A DNA stretch of 64,000 bases from JANOYC01 sp031428675 (lineage in GTDB: Bacteria; Actinomycetota; Actinomycetes; Actinomycetales; Microbacteriaceae): contig JANOYC010000052.1 in the NCBI GenBank assembly GCA_031428675.1, positions 8,551 to 72,550 on the forward strand, read 5' to 3'. This document shows positions 57,840 to 64,000 of the stretch, in pieces. A program made the position numbers and the translations under genes. The first letter of the stretch is position 1, and every line of letters starts with the position of its first letter. Under the pieces are notes generated by a model. That model worked only from the letters and a program-made list of their open reading frames with translations. It was not told where the DNA came from and did not search any database.

Positions 57840-58786
57840 AGTTGCCCCAACACTTTCTCGCCGTAGCCACTGATGAACTGCTGCTGTTCCTTTCCCACGT
57901 GATGCACGTAGATGTCGTCGAACCCGAGTTCGAGGTAGCGGTGCAGTGTGTCGGCGTGAGCCATGAGGTCGGATGAGGCGAACACCGAGCCGTGCATTTC
58001 GTCGGGGGTCACATGCGCTCCCGCGGCGTCGAATGCCTCCACAGAGTCCGTGTCCCAGCAGAACGGCGGAGGGAACACGTTGGTGCGCCACTGATCATGC
58101 GCGATCGCGACCGCTTCTTCGTCGGTGTGTGCGTAGCTGACATGGAGTTGAAGAACGACGCGCCCTCGGCCGCCTCGGCTCCGATAGGCGTCGATAACCC
58201 CGCGCAGCACGTCGCGTGACTGGGCGACGGTGATCAGCCCATCTGCCCACTCGGCGGCCCAACCAGCGGTCTCGGCGCTCACTGCGGCGGCGACGAGTTT
58301 CGGAGCGACTTCAGGCATTGTCCACAGCCGCGCGCGATCGACGGTGACGAGACCATCATGACTGACCTCCTCGCCGGCGAGAAGCGCGCGGATCACGTCG
58401 ACGCACTCGCGCAATCGTCGATTGCGCAGTTCTTTGCGCGGCCACCGGTCGCCGGTCACGTGTTCGTTGACGGCTTCCCCTGTGCCGAGAGCCGCCCAAA
58501 ACCGACCGGGATACATCGATGCGAGGGTCGCGATTGCCTGAGCGATTATCGCCGGGTGATAGCGCTGGCCCGGCGCATTGACGATGCCGAATGAGAACGA
58601 CGTTGATTGAAGTGCAGCACCAAGCCAACTCCACGCGAACGCCGCGTGACCTTGGCGCTCACTCCACGGAGCGAAGTGGTCGGAGCACATCGCGCCATCG
58701 AATCCTGCGGCCTCCGCCAGTTGCACCGCGTTAAGGAGTGCGCTGGGGTGAATCTGCTCGTGCGAAGCGTGAAACCCTACGGCCAT
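57836..58786 (-). CDS. LLM class flavin-dependent oxidoreductase (TIGR03885-like)
   Basis: This 316-residue luciferase-like TIM-barrel protein begins VGFHASHEQIHPSALL, with GFDGAMCSDHFAPW, FGIVNAPGQRYHPAIIAQ, and GRFWAALGTGEAVNEHVTG as family landmarks. The TIGR03885 group is thought to use FMN rather than F420, though its reaction is unknown. A GAGGAG ribosome-binding site precedes the ATG. It is translationally coupled to the GH13 enzyme, a pairing seen in other Actinobacteria. Confidence 0.88.
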   Translation of the reverse strand: MAVGFHASHEQIHPSALLNAVQLAEAAGFDGAMCSDHFAPWSERQGHAAFAWSWLGAALQSTSFSFGIVNAPGQRYHPAIIAQAIATLASMYPGRFWAALGTGEAVNEHVTGDRWPRKELRNRRLRECVDVIRALLAGEEVSHDGLVTVDRARLWTMPEVAPKLVAAAVSAETAGWAAEWADGLITVAQSRDVLRGVIDAYRSRGGRGRVVLQLHVSYAHTDEEAVAIAHDQWRTNVFPPPFCWDTDSVEAFDAAGAHVTPDEMHGSVFASSDLMAHADTLHRYLELGFDDIYVHHVGKEQQQFISGYGEKVLGQL

Positions 58787-58825
58787 GTCTGCTCCTCGTC
58801 GAAGATCGAGTGAACTCTGGTTTCG

Positions 58826-58831
58826 ACTCTA
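58826..58831 (-). promoter_or_regulatory. Candidate -10 hexamer of the LLM-GH13 operon
   Basis: TAGAGT on the minus strand lies 40 bp before the LLM start. No convincing -35 was found. The pyr operon candidate has the same hexamer. Confidence 0.3.
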
Positions 58832-58882
58832 GCGAGCGGCGGGAGCGCGAATCGCATCCAGCAGTCTCGTCACGCGTGTTCG

Positions 58883-59215
58883 TTACATGCAATGCGCGAT
58901 CGACAACGACTCGGTGACGTATGCAATGAGAGAGCTGTTGCTGTGACCAGTGCTGGACAGCGTCGCGGCACTGTCTCGGCTGACGGTGTCCAAAGTCGCT
59001 TGCAGCTCACGACAGTGGACCTTCGGCGTTGCGGAGTGAGCGTCGATCTGAGCCCGCAATCCTGGCGCGTAGTCGTCCCACGCGACAACCTGGCGGGTGG
59101 GTGCGGCTCGCGGAGCGGCCGCCGCTGCCTGTGCAGAGTCGAGAGCGCGGAGAATCTCTGACGGCGAACACCCGGTGAGCGCAACAAGGAGGACAGCCGC
59201 GGCTAAATACTTCAT
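58883..59215 (-). CDS. Small lipoprotein of unknown function
   Basis: This 110-residue protein has a lipoprotein signal: MKYLAAAVLLVALTGC with lipobox LTGC (Cys16). The mature chain is Ala-rich at first (about 25-40) and then has two further cysteines. No recognised domain is seen. The ATG at 59215 was chosen because the lipoprotein signal starts there; the frame opens much further upstream without signs of coding. It is anchored in the membrane if the Lgt at the window start acts on it. Confidence 0.7.
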   Translation of the reverse strand: MKYLAAAVLLVALTGCSPSEILRALDSAQAAAAAPRAAPTRQVVAWDDYAPGLRAQIDAHSATPKVHCRELQATLDTVSRDSAATLSSTGHSNSSLIAYVTESLSIAHCM

Positions 59216-59793
59216 AGTTGCTTTCTGCTTGATTGCGGATTCAGTGTTGGAATCTTCAGAACATCGCGCCTGGAGACCCATTTTCAGCATGTCGCCTTTG
59301 GAATTCTTGGGCAACGCCCCGAAATGGGGTGTCCCCCTAAATGCGGACAAACCAATAGGTTTGGTCTCGAGGCGCTCAGGGATGTGCGCGGCGACCTTCC
59401 CCCGTGGTCACATGCCGCGCACCACCCCTGGCTCGCGTTGGCCGCACCCGCGCGGTCGGCGTTACAGTGTCCGGTGTCGCGATTCCCCCCTATTGCGCGA
59501 CACCGGACACCTTCCCTCACCAGTGGACCTATCCTGGAAACGTCGACGGCTCTGATCGATGATCACCCGATGAGCGATGCAGAACCCGGAGTCACTGCAA
59601 TCGATGCTGCACACGCGCTCGCCGGGCTCGTGGCGGCTCATCTTCCTCGGCCATCCAGAATTCGAGCGCATTCGCGACGTACCCGGAGCACCCGGTTTCC
59701 CGAGCGTCAGAACAGCGCTGATGGCGGCGCGGCCGCGCCACCCGCACGGTGGGGGGTCATAAGCCTAAGCCCGCAGGGCACCATCGGTGCAAC
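59216..59793. other. Host intergenic region without a convincing gene
   Basis: About 580 bp between the lipoprotein start and the tRNA terminator. Open frames on both strands lack family motifs, ribosome-binding sites and consistent codon use. A short plus-strand frame from 59570 breaks off in a way that could mark a decayed gene, but this is weak. The main structure seen is the hairpin at 59467-59510. Confidence 0.5.
59467..59510. other. Perfect 15-bp inverted repeat
   Basis: GTGTCCGGTGTCGCG (59467-59481) and CGCGACACCGGACAC (59496-59510) are exact inverted copies separated by 14 bp rich in C. It may be a terminator hairpin, a protein-binding palindrome or part of a mobile repeat. No gene ends close by. 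Confidence 0.7.
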
Positions 59794-59817
59794 AAAAAAC
59801 CCCCGGTCAGCCGGGGG
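59794..59817 (-). terminator. Rho-independent terminator of the tRNA remnant
   Basis: Read on the minus strand, CCCCCGG-CTGA-CCGGGGG forms a 7-bp stem with a 4-nt loop and is followed by TTTTTT (59794-59799). It begins 7 bp after the tRNA 3' end and is the natural terminator of the tRNA gene. Confidence 0.9.
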
Positions 59818-59823
59818 TTTCTC

Positions 59824-59850
59824 GGTGGGCGGTACTGGGATCGAACCAGT
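59824..59850 (-). tRNA. 3' fragment of a tRNA gene (tRNA-Val-like), presumed attL
   Basis: The minus strand reads ACTGGTTCGATCCCAGT, a perfect T arm, followed by ACCGCCC, A and CC (acceptor 3' strand, discriminator A, no encoded final A). A matching 5' acceptor GGGCGGT, D arm and anticodon arm are absent upstream. This is a remnant displaced by integration, with the intact tRNA expected at the far end of the element. A discriminator A with GGGCGGT pairing suggests tRNA-Val, but the isotype is not proven. Confidence 0.8.
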
Positions 59851-59975
59851 ATCACGGTGACTGAGTGAAGGCGCGAAACTACGCGGGATTCCGGTATTTT
59901 GCCCCGGCATCTCGCGGATGTCGGTTCCCGGCGGTAGGGTTACTGGTATCCGCAGATTGACTCAAGTGGACACGA

Positions 59976-59995
59976 GATATTGCCCGATATTGCCC
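59976..59995. repeat. Tandem 10-bp repeat upstream of the integrase
   Basis: GATATTGCCC is present twice in a row (59976-59985, 59986-59995), ending 17 bp before the integrase ATG. It could be an arm-type integrase or excisionase binding site or an operator for int. Confidence 0.6.
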
Positions 59996-60012
59996 AAATG
60001 GGAGGTGAAACC

Positions 60013-61188
60013 ATGGCCGCGCAGAAACAGTCGCCCAAACGACGGAAGGTGCGCGAATCCTTCGGCGCAGTCCGACAGCGTTCTTCGGGCAGGTTTCAAG
60101 CCTCATACGTAGCTCCGGACGGCAAGCGCTACAACGCACCGCACACCTTCGACACCATGACGGACGCTCGAGGCTGGTTGTCGATTCAGCGCTCGAAGGT
60201 GCTCACGGATCAATGGAGTTCCATGGACGCCCAACGCGCTACCCGGGCGACTGCTGCGCGCACTGAAACCTTCGCGTCGTTCGCGGAGCACTGGTTAACC
60301 ACGCGAACGAATCGTGACGGCGAACACCTGCGCCCTCGCACTCGGGTCGAATATGAACGGCTGCTCGCTACCGCGCTGCAACCTCTCGCCGGCGAACGAC
60401 TCAATGCGCTCACACCCCAGATGGTCCGTAGTTGGTATAACGACCAGGTGCGCACGGGGAGGAAGACGCAATCTGCACGCGCGTACGGGTTTCTCAAGTC
60501 AGTACTAGCAACCGCAGTGACAGACGGAAAGATCACAACTAATCCGTGCATGATCCGTGGGGCGCAGAATGCGAAGACCGGCAGAAAGGTCGAACCGCCA
60601 ACACCGGACGAGTTGCAGACGATCCTCAACGCGATCACACCGCGCTACAAGGCCGCTGTAATCATCGCGGCATGGGCCGGATGTCGGTATGGAGAACTCA
60701 CAGAGCTACGCCGCAAGGACATCGTTATTGACGAGAAGACGGACAGCATCATTGTGAATGTCTCTCGCGCTGTCACGAAGACAACCGGGGAGGGTTTCAT
60801 CGTGGGAAAGACGAAGAGCGCCGCTGGTATGCGATCCATCGTGCTTCCTCCGCACGTCAACGGGTATGTCATTGACCACCTCGCGGCATACGTGCCCCAG
60901 GGTCCAGATGCGCTTTTGTTTCCGGCTGCTGACGGACAAAGGCATCTAGCTGCTTCGACGTTCGACAAGCACTGGTACCCCGCTAGACACGAGGCTGGCC
61001 GCGATGACATGCCGTGGCATGCGCTGAGGCACTACGGGGCCACTAGAGCCGCCCTCGCAGGGGCAACGCTCAAGGAGTTGCAGGAGCGCTTAGGGCATTC
61101 AACTGTTTCCGCGGCAATGCGTTATCAACACAGTGCAGGCCGCGACGCTGAACTTGCGAGACGCATGAGCGAACTCGCTGAAACGTAG
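60013..61188 (+). CDS. int: Tyrosine-family site-specific integrase
   Basis: This 391-residue recombinase starts at ATG 60013 with GGAGGTG upstream. An N-terminal arm-DNA-binding region (about 14-65, basic, FGAVRQRSSGRFQASYV) precedes a SAM-like core-binding domain (about 85-175) and the catalytic domain. The active-site residues are Arg225 in GCRYGEL, His336 and Arg339 in HALRH, His362 in LGHS and nucleophile Tyr371. It acts on the tRNA attachment site beside it. The start was chosen by the ribosome-binding site. Confidence 0.95.
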   Translation: MAAQKQSPKRRKVRESFGAVRQRSSGRFQASYVAPDGKRYNAPHTFDTMTDARGWLSIQRSKVLTDQWSSMDAQRATRATAARTETFASFAEHWLTTRTNRDGEHLRPRTRVEYERLLATALQPLAGERLNALTPQMVRSWYNDQVRTGRKTQSARAYGFLKSVLATAVTDGKITTNPCMIRGAQNAKTGRKVEPPTPDELQTILNAITPRYKAAVIIAAWAGCRYGELTELRRKDIVIDEKTDSIIVNVSRAVTKTTGEGFIVGKTKSAAGMRSIVLPPHVNGYVIDHLAAYVPQGPDALLFPAADGQRHLAASTFDKHWYPARHEAGRDDMPWHALRHYGATRAALAGATLKELQERLGHSTVSAAMRYQHSAGRDAELARRMSELAET

Positions 61189-61213
61189 CTGCCGACCGGT
61201 AGTTATGAAAGAA

Positions 61214-61244
61214 GCCCCCGGACTGCGCGAACAGTTCCGGAGGC
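61214..61244 (+). terminator. Hairpin after int
   Basis: GCC..CCGGACTG pairs with CAG-TCCGG..GGC around the 6-nt loop CGCGAA, with one bulged T. It begins 26 bp after the int stop and ends 29 bp before the next gene. No T run follows. Confidence 0.5.
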
Positions 61245-61272
61245 AATGTCCAACCAGAAGAGAGGAAAGACA

Positions 61273-61584
61273 ATGAACAACGATACCCGAACGCGTGCGG
61301 AGGCGACTCCGTGCGTGTTCCCCGAGTGCAACGGTGACACGCACGACGAGTTCGAAATGGAGTCGAGGTGGGACCACACGTTGACGCAGTCGGAGTTTGA
61401 CAACGGTCTGATTGAGGCCCGTGCGACCGTGCGGGCCGGCGTGGTGACTGCGGACGTGACGTTGCAGGGGTTTTACTTCGACGCCCCGAGTTCTGAGCTG
61501 CGCGAGGTTGCTGACCGCTACGAGGCGTTCCCGGCGTGGTTGCGTTCGCTCGCTGACCGCATGGACTCGCACACAAACAAGTAA
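61273..61584 (+). CDS. Element-encoded hypothetical protein
   Basis: This 103-residue protein starts at ATG 61273 with AGAGGAAAG upstream. It begins with TPCVFPECNGDTHDEF, a Cys-x4-Cys with nearby His that could bind zinc. It then continues with EARATVRAGVVTADVTLQ and a helical C-terminus (LREVADRYEAFPAWLRSLADR). I do not recognise the family. Position after int suggests a regulatory or accessory protein of the element. Confidence 0.7.
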   Translation: MNNDTRTRAEATPCVFPECNGDTHDEFEMESRWDHTLTQSEFDNGLIEARATVRAGVVTADVTLQGFYFDAPSSELREVADRYEAFPAWLRSLADRMDSHTNK

Positions 61585-61588
61585 TTTC

Positions 61589-61637
61589 ATCGCCATAGCT
61601 GCCCCAACTCGAGGTGAGTCGGGGCAGCCGTGGCGAT
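61589..61637 (+). terminator. Long hairpin between two element genes
   Basis: Two 22-nt arms (61589-61610 and 61616-61637) pair at 19 positions plus one G-T, with a 5-nt loop (GAGGT). The core is GCTGCCCC/GGGGCAGC. It starts 5 bp after one gene and ends 24 bp before the next start. It is probably a terminator or attenuator, though no T run follows. Confidence 0.7.
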
Positions 61638-61660
61638 CCAGAACAAAGGAGCAACAATCA

Positions 61661-62005
61661 GTGAACATCGAATTTCTCGACGACCCTGAATCCGCCGCGT
61701 TCCACAACGGCAAATACAGGGTCGCACTCTATCTGGACATCTACTGCAGGGACGATCCCTCCCATCTCGTGGGAAAGGCGTTTAGAAGCTTGGTCGGATC
61801 GTCCCCTGTTTATGGCGACATCTTCGTCGGCAACGGAATGCGCTGGGACGATAAGGATCGTGCGGTTGGAGATTGTGCCGCGTGTCGTCGCGAAAGCCCG
61901 CTGGTGCCGCGGGGAAGAGATCAGAGAGTCAGCAGGGAAAGGCTCGAGCGGGTCTTTGCTGAGATGCTCGAGAGTAAGCGACACGCCGGACGACTTCAAG
62001 TGTAA
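61661..62005 (+). CDS. Element-encoded hypothetical protein
   Basis: This 114-residue protein starts at a GTG preceded by AAAGGAG at a spacing of 9. The sequence begins NIEFLDDPESAAFHNGKYRVALYLDIYCRDD and is basic at the end. It has Cys residues in IYCRDD and in a CxxC pair (DCAACRRE). I do not recognise the family. A minus-strand frame over the same bases has no ribosome-binding site and is taken as a shadow. Confidence 0.6.
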   Translation: MNIEFLDDPESAAFHNGKYRVALYLDIYCRDDPSHLVGKAFRSLVGSSPVYGDIFVGNGMRWDDKDRAVGDCAACRRESPLVPRGRDQRVSRERLERVFAEMLESKRHAGRLQV

Positions 62006-62139
62006 GAAGTCCTCAATTGTCGTAGTATGTATTCCAATAGGCCAGCACCAAGGGGCCGGGCGGGCTCTACCTCCAGAACTAGAGGGCAATCGCATCCTTT
62101 GTCGGGGCGCGGTAATCCTTCGTTCTGTGAGGTGCCATC

Positions 62140-62349
62140 GTGCCCAATATTCCCGATTCCAGCCCCGTCCAGTGGGGCACTATCAAAGACGCCGCGGCCC
62201 GGCGTCAGATCAGCACTAAAACTGTCCGACGCTATATCGCGCAAGGGCTGATCCAAGCCGAGCGATTCGGCCCCCGCCTCATTCGCGTCAATCTGACGAG
62301 TCTCGACACGCTCGGTAAGCCGCTGCAATACGGCGGTGATTTCGAGTGA
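62140..62349 (+). CDS. Excisionase-like helix-turn-helix protein
   Basis: This 69-residue protein starts at a GTG after GAGGTG. The central part, WGTIKDAAARRQISTKTVRRYIAQGLIQAER, is a MerR-type winged helix-turn-helix like that of Xis/AlpA proteins and of helix_turn_helix_17 proteins. It probably binds the attachment region and controls excision or int expression. It is coupled to the next gene by a GTGA overlap. Confidence 0.8.
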   Translation: MPNIPDSSPVQWGTIKDAAARRQISTKTVRRYIAQGLIQAERFGPRLIRVNLTSLDTLGKPLQYGGDFE

Positions 62350-62738
62350 GCGCAAAAAACAACCGCCCCAGTTCGCACACTGGGGCGGTCAAAGATCCTG
62401 CTGGCGGGCTGATCGATTCCAATTCTACCGTCTATCCGGCGCGCATTCACCTGACGCCGTCTGCGACCGAGTACCTCGAGCAGCTCGCAAAAGACCTCAT
62501 GCTCGGTCGCTGCGCACTCGATCAGCTGCCTTCGTGCCTGCTGCAATTCTGGTCGTTCGGATACTCGACCGGTCGGGCATCCCGCCAAGAAGCGATCGAC
62601 AACCTGAGCGCCGAGAACGACCGCCTCTACCTGCGCGCATACAACTCCCCCGAGAAGATTCGGGAGATCTACCAGCGCCGACTCGATGGACACTTCGAGC
62701 GTGAAGCCGCCCTGTACTACGGGGAGGTGTCCGCATGA
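62346..62738 (+). CDS. Element-encoded helical protein, unknown function
   Basis: This 130-residue protein overlaps the excisionase-like gene (GTGA) and the helicase gene (ATGA). The body (about 40-125) is helical, with TPSATEYLEQLAKDLML and AENDRLYLRAYNSPEKIREIYQRR. Codons 7-15 are encoded by a perfect 11-bp inverted repeat (62362-62389) with an A tract before it. That is odd for a start region and hints at a later true start or a regulatory hairpin. Confidence 0.65.
   Translation: MSAKNNRPSSHTGAVKDPAGGLIDSNSTVYPARIHLTPSATEYLEQLAKDLMLGRCALDQLPSCLLQFWSFGYSTGRASRQEAIDNLSAENDRLYLRAYNSPEKIREIYQRRLDGHFEREAALYYGEVSA
62362..62389 (-). terminator. Intrinsic-terminator-like hairpin on the minus strand inside a gene start
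   Basis: ACCGCCCCAGT (62362-62372) and ACTGGGGCGGT (62379-62389) pair perfectly around TCGCAC. On the minus strand the stem is followed by TTGTTTTTTG, the form of a Rho-independent terminator. It would stop antisense transcripts or act as a hairpin near the start of the plus-strand gene. Confidence 0.6.
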
Positions 62739-63874
62739 ATCAGCGACAACTGCTAGTGACCCCGCTGTCCACAGTGAAGACGCGCCGCCAACGATGGGCA
62801 TACAACGACTTTGTGCCTATCGGAGTGCCGACGATCCTTGCCGGCACTGGTGGGATCGGTAAGTCCACCATTCTCGCGTGGGTCACCGCAGGACTCACTC
62901 GCGGAACACTGCCAGGAGACTTTGCCCGCGATCCGGTCAACGTCGGGTTCATCTCCGGCGAAGACGACCCATCCACGACCCTCGTTCCCCGCCTGCTCGC
63001 AGCCGGGGCCGATCTCGACATGGTGCAGGACTTCTCCGGAGTTCGGACCGTGGACAAGAACGGCAACGAATGGCGTGGACTACCGACAATCGCTGACGAC
63101 CTCGCCGCGCTAAAAGACGAACTGCGCGCATGGGGAACGAAGGTACTCATCATCGATCCGATCATGTCGCTGATGTCCGGTGACTCGATCAAGGCAAGCG
63201 ACGTTCGACGGAACCTCGACCCCATCGCGGGACTCGCAGCCGAACTAGGCATCGCGCCAATCCTGGTCATGCACTTCGGCAAAGGGCAAGGCAACGCGTC
63301 CGACAAAGTGTCCGGCTCGCATGCGTTCCGTGACATCGCCCGCAGTGTGCTGCTGCTCGCCGTAGACCCGGACACCGAGCAGCGCATCCTGACCGTGGAC
63401 AAGTCGAACTACAGCAACCGTGCACCATCGCTTGCGTTCACAATCGACAGTGCGTCCGTGACCACCGACGAGGGCGAAGACACGATTGTTGGCCGTGCAC
63501 ACCTGATCGGGGAAACGCAACTCACCGTTCACGAGATCGTCCGGCGATCTGACGACGAGGCCCTAGGCGATCTCTCCACCGAGATCCTTGCGTTCGTGAA
63601 CACCCGGACTGCCGATGTGAGCACGTCTGATGTGGCCGGTGAACTCGATATCCCTCTAGATCGGGCACGAACCTACCTTGGCCGTCTGGTGCGCTCAGAA
63701 CGCATTCTGCGGGTTTCGCGGGGACGATACAGCCGAATCACCCCCGTACCGACTGAGTCGAGTGTGTCGAGTGTGTCGTTTAACTACCCAAACGATACAC
63801 ACGCTACAGACGACACAGTCATAACAGTCGATACGCCCACCTGCCCCTCGTGTAGCGAACCATCCCCCCGCTAA
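62735..63874 (+). CDS. RepA-type hexameric helicase / AAA ATPase (AAA_25) with C-terminal winged helix
   Basis: This 379-residue RecA-fold protein has Walker A AGTGGIGKST (about 36-45), GFISGEDDPSTTLVPRLLAAG, Walker B KVLIIDPIM (about 135-143) and the KVSGSHAFRDIARSVLLL sensor segment. That pattern is typical of plasmid RepA (RSF1010-like) and phage helicases. A C-terminal winged helix follows (TEILAFVNTRTADVSTSDVA...RSERILRVSRGRYSR), then a Ser/Thr-rich tail. It probably drives replication of the excised element. The ATG overlaps the previous stop. Confidence 0.85.
   Translation: MNQRQLLVTPLSTVKTRRQRWAYNDFVPIGVPTILAGTGGIGKSTILAWVTAGLTRGTLPGDFARDPVNVGFISGEDDPSTTLVPRLLAAGADLDMVQDFSGVRTVDKNGNEWRGLPTIADDLAALKDELRAWGTKVLIIDPIMSLMSGDSIKASDVRRNLDPIAGLAAELGIAPILVMHFGKGQGNASDKVSGSHAFRDIARSVLLLAVDPDTEQRILTVDKSNYSNRAPSLAFTIDSASVTTDEGEDTIVGRAHLIGETQLTVHEIVRRSDDEALGDLSTEILAFVNTRTADVSTSDVAGELDIPLDRARTYLGRLVRSERILRVSRGRYSRITPVPTESSVSSVSFNYPNDTHATDDTVITVDTPTCPSCSEPSPR
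63759..63802. repeat. Tandem and inverted repeats in the helicase gene tail
   Basis: CGAGTGTGT occurs twice in tandem (63759-63776). GTGTGTCGTTT (63771-63781) is followed 8 bp on by AAACGATACACAC (63790-63802), an inverted copy with a 2-nt difference. Such clustered repeats resemble iterons or a regulator site within a replication gene. Confidence 0.5.
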
Positions 63875-63922
63875 TGCCGCCATGGGATACCTGCACCCGA
63901 GCTGCACTCTCGAGGTGTTCTG

Positions 63923-64000
63923 ATGACCCACGTTGCCGACCTCTACAAGGCACTACAGGACGCTGCACATGCCACACCGCCCCCGTGCACAGGCGACGAC
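63923..64000 (+). CDS. WhiB-like protein, N-terminal part (runs off the window)
   Basis: Only 26 codons are visible: an ATG followed by a helical stretch (DLYKALQDA) and then ATPPPCTGDD. A Cys after a Pro-rich segment, followed by GDD, resembles the first iron-sulfur ligand of WhiB-family regulators. The rest lies beyond the window, so the remaining three cysteines cannot be checked. It stands 48 bp after the helicase gene. Confidence 0.45.
   Translation, partial: MTHVADLYKALQDAAHATPPPCTGDD

Larger units (their letters stand above)
59824..64000 (+). mobile_element. Left end of an integrated genetic element (prophage, satellite or AICE-like)
   Basis: The tRNA fragment is followed by a tyrosine integrase, an excisionase-like protein, a hexameric replication helicase and a WhiB-like gene, all on the plus strand. 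The element continues beyond base 64000, so its right end and class are unknown. The content fits either an actinomycete integrative element with its own replication or a prophage early region. No structural phage genes or transfer genes are visible yet. Confidence 0.85.

Noticed and set aside
59324..59860. A plus-strand gene of about 178 codons across the tRNA remnant
   Set aside because: It reads through the hairpin, the terminator and the tRNA fragment; its end is the usual artefact of translating a tRNA in antisense.
59824..59900. A complete tRNA gene
   Set aside because: Only the T arm and 3' acceptor strand are present. The expected GGGCGGT 5' acceptor, D arm and anticodon arm are missing.
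61658..62095. A minus-strand gene of 145 codons in the element
   Set aside because: It has no ribosome-binding site, and the plus-strand gene over the same bases has a good one and follows its neighbours' direction.

Overview
The window is a high-GC actinobacterial chromosome segment, most likely from the family Microbacteriaceae; the genus cannot be told from the sequence. The signs are actinobacterial gene order (his-trp, pyr-car, aro, ruv-pdx-thrS), many GTG starts, start/stop overlaps of the ATGA or GTGA kind, a guanylate kinase fused to an actinobacterial integration-host-factor domain, and a PriA without helicase motifs. About 59.8 kb is host core chromosome. The last 4.2 kb is the left end of an integrated mobile element that runs off the window.

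Region 1-36.9 kb is almost entirely minus strand. In order of transcription from high to low coordinates it holds rpsD, a small membrane protein, alaS, ruvX, mltG, aroE-aroC-aroK-aroB-aroQ (shikimate pathway), efp, nusB, pyrR-pyrB-pyrC-(membrane protein)-carA-carB-pyrF (pyrimidine synthesis), mIHF-gmk, rpoZ, coaBC, metK, priA, fmt, rsmB, rpe, an FKBP isomerase, hisE-hisG-hisF-hisI, trpE, two small membrane proteins, trpC-trpB-trpA and the start of lgt. The pyrR ribosome-binding site overlaps a copy of the PyrR RNA-recognition sequence, which suggests feedback control by translational repression.

Region 37-54.6 kb holds rarA, a short plus-strand island (membrane-anchored cyclophilin, DUF349 protein, AbiEi-like protein), then on the minus strand rel, secF-secD-yajC, ruvB-ruvA-ruvC, yebC, pdxT-pdxS, a HIT hydrolase and thrS. 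yebC, pdxS and thrS each have a TANNNT hexamer 7-8 nt before the start codon and no Shine-Dalgarno sequence, as expected for leaderless transcripts.

Region 54.7-59.8 kb is accessory: two divergent secreted proteins, a GH13 glucosidase/trehalose-synthase-like enzyme coupled to an LLM flavin oxidoreductase, a small lipoprotein, and about 600 bp without a convincing gene that contains a perfect 15-bp hairpin. At 59824-59850 lies the 3' end of a tRNA gene (T arm plus acceptor strand) followed by its terminator. No 5' half is present, so this is an attachment-site remnant. To its right are a tyrosine integrase, two unknown small genes, an excisionase-like gene, another unknown gene, a RepA-type hexameric helicase and the start of a WhiB-like gene.

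The most unusual non-coding find is a family of three intergenic elements (27615-27700, 50118-50203, 50336-50421). Each is exactly 86 bp, with nearly identical 16-bp terminal inverted repeats and a diverged interior. The third copy runs directly into an array of four 13-bp tandem units.
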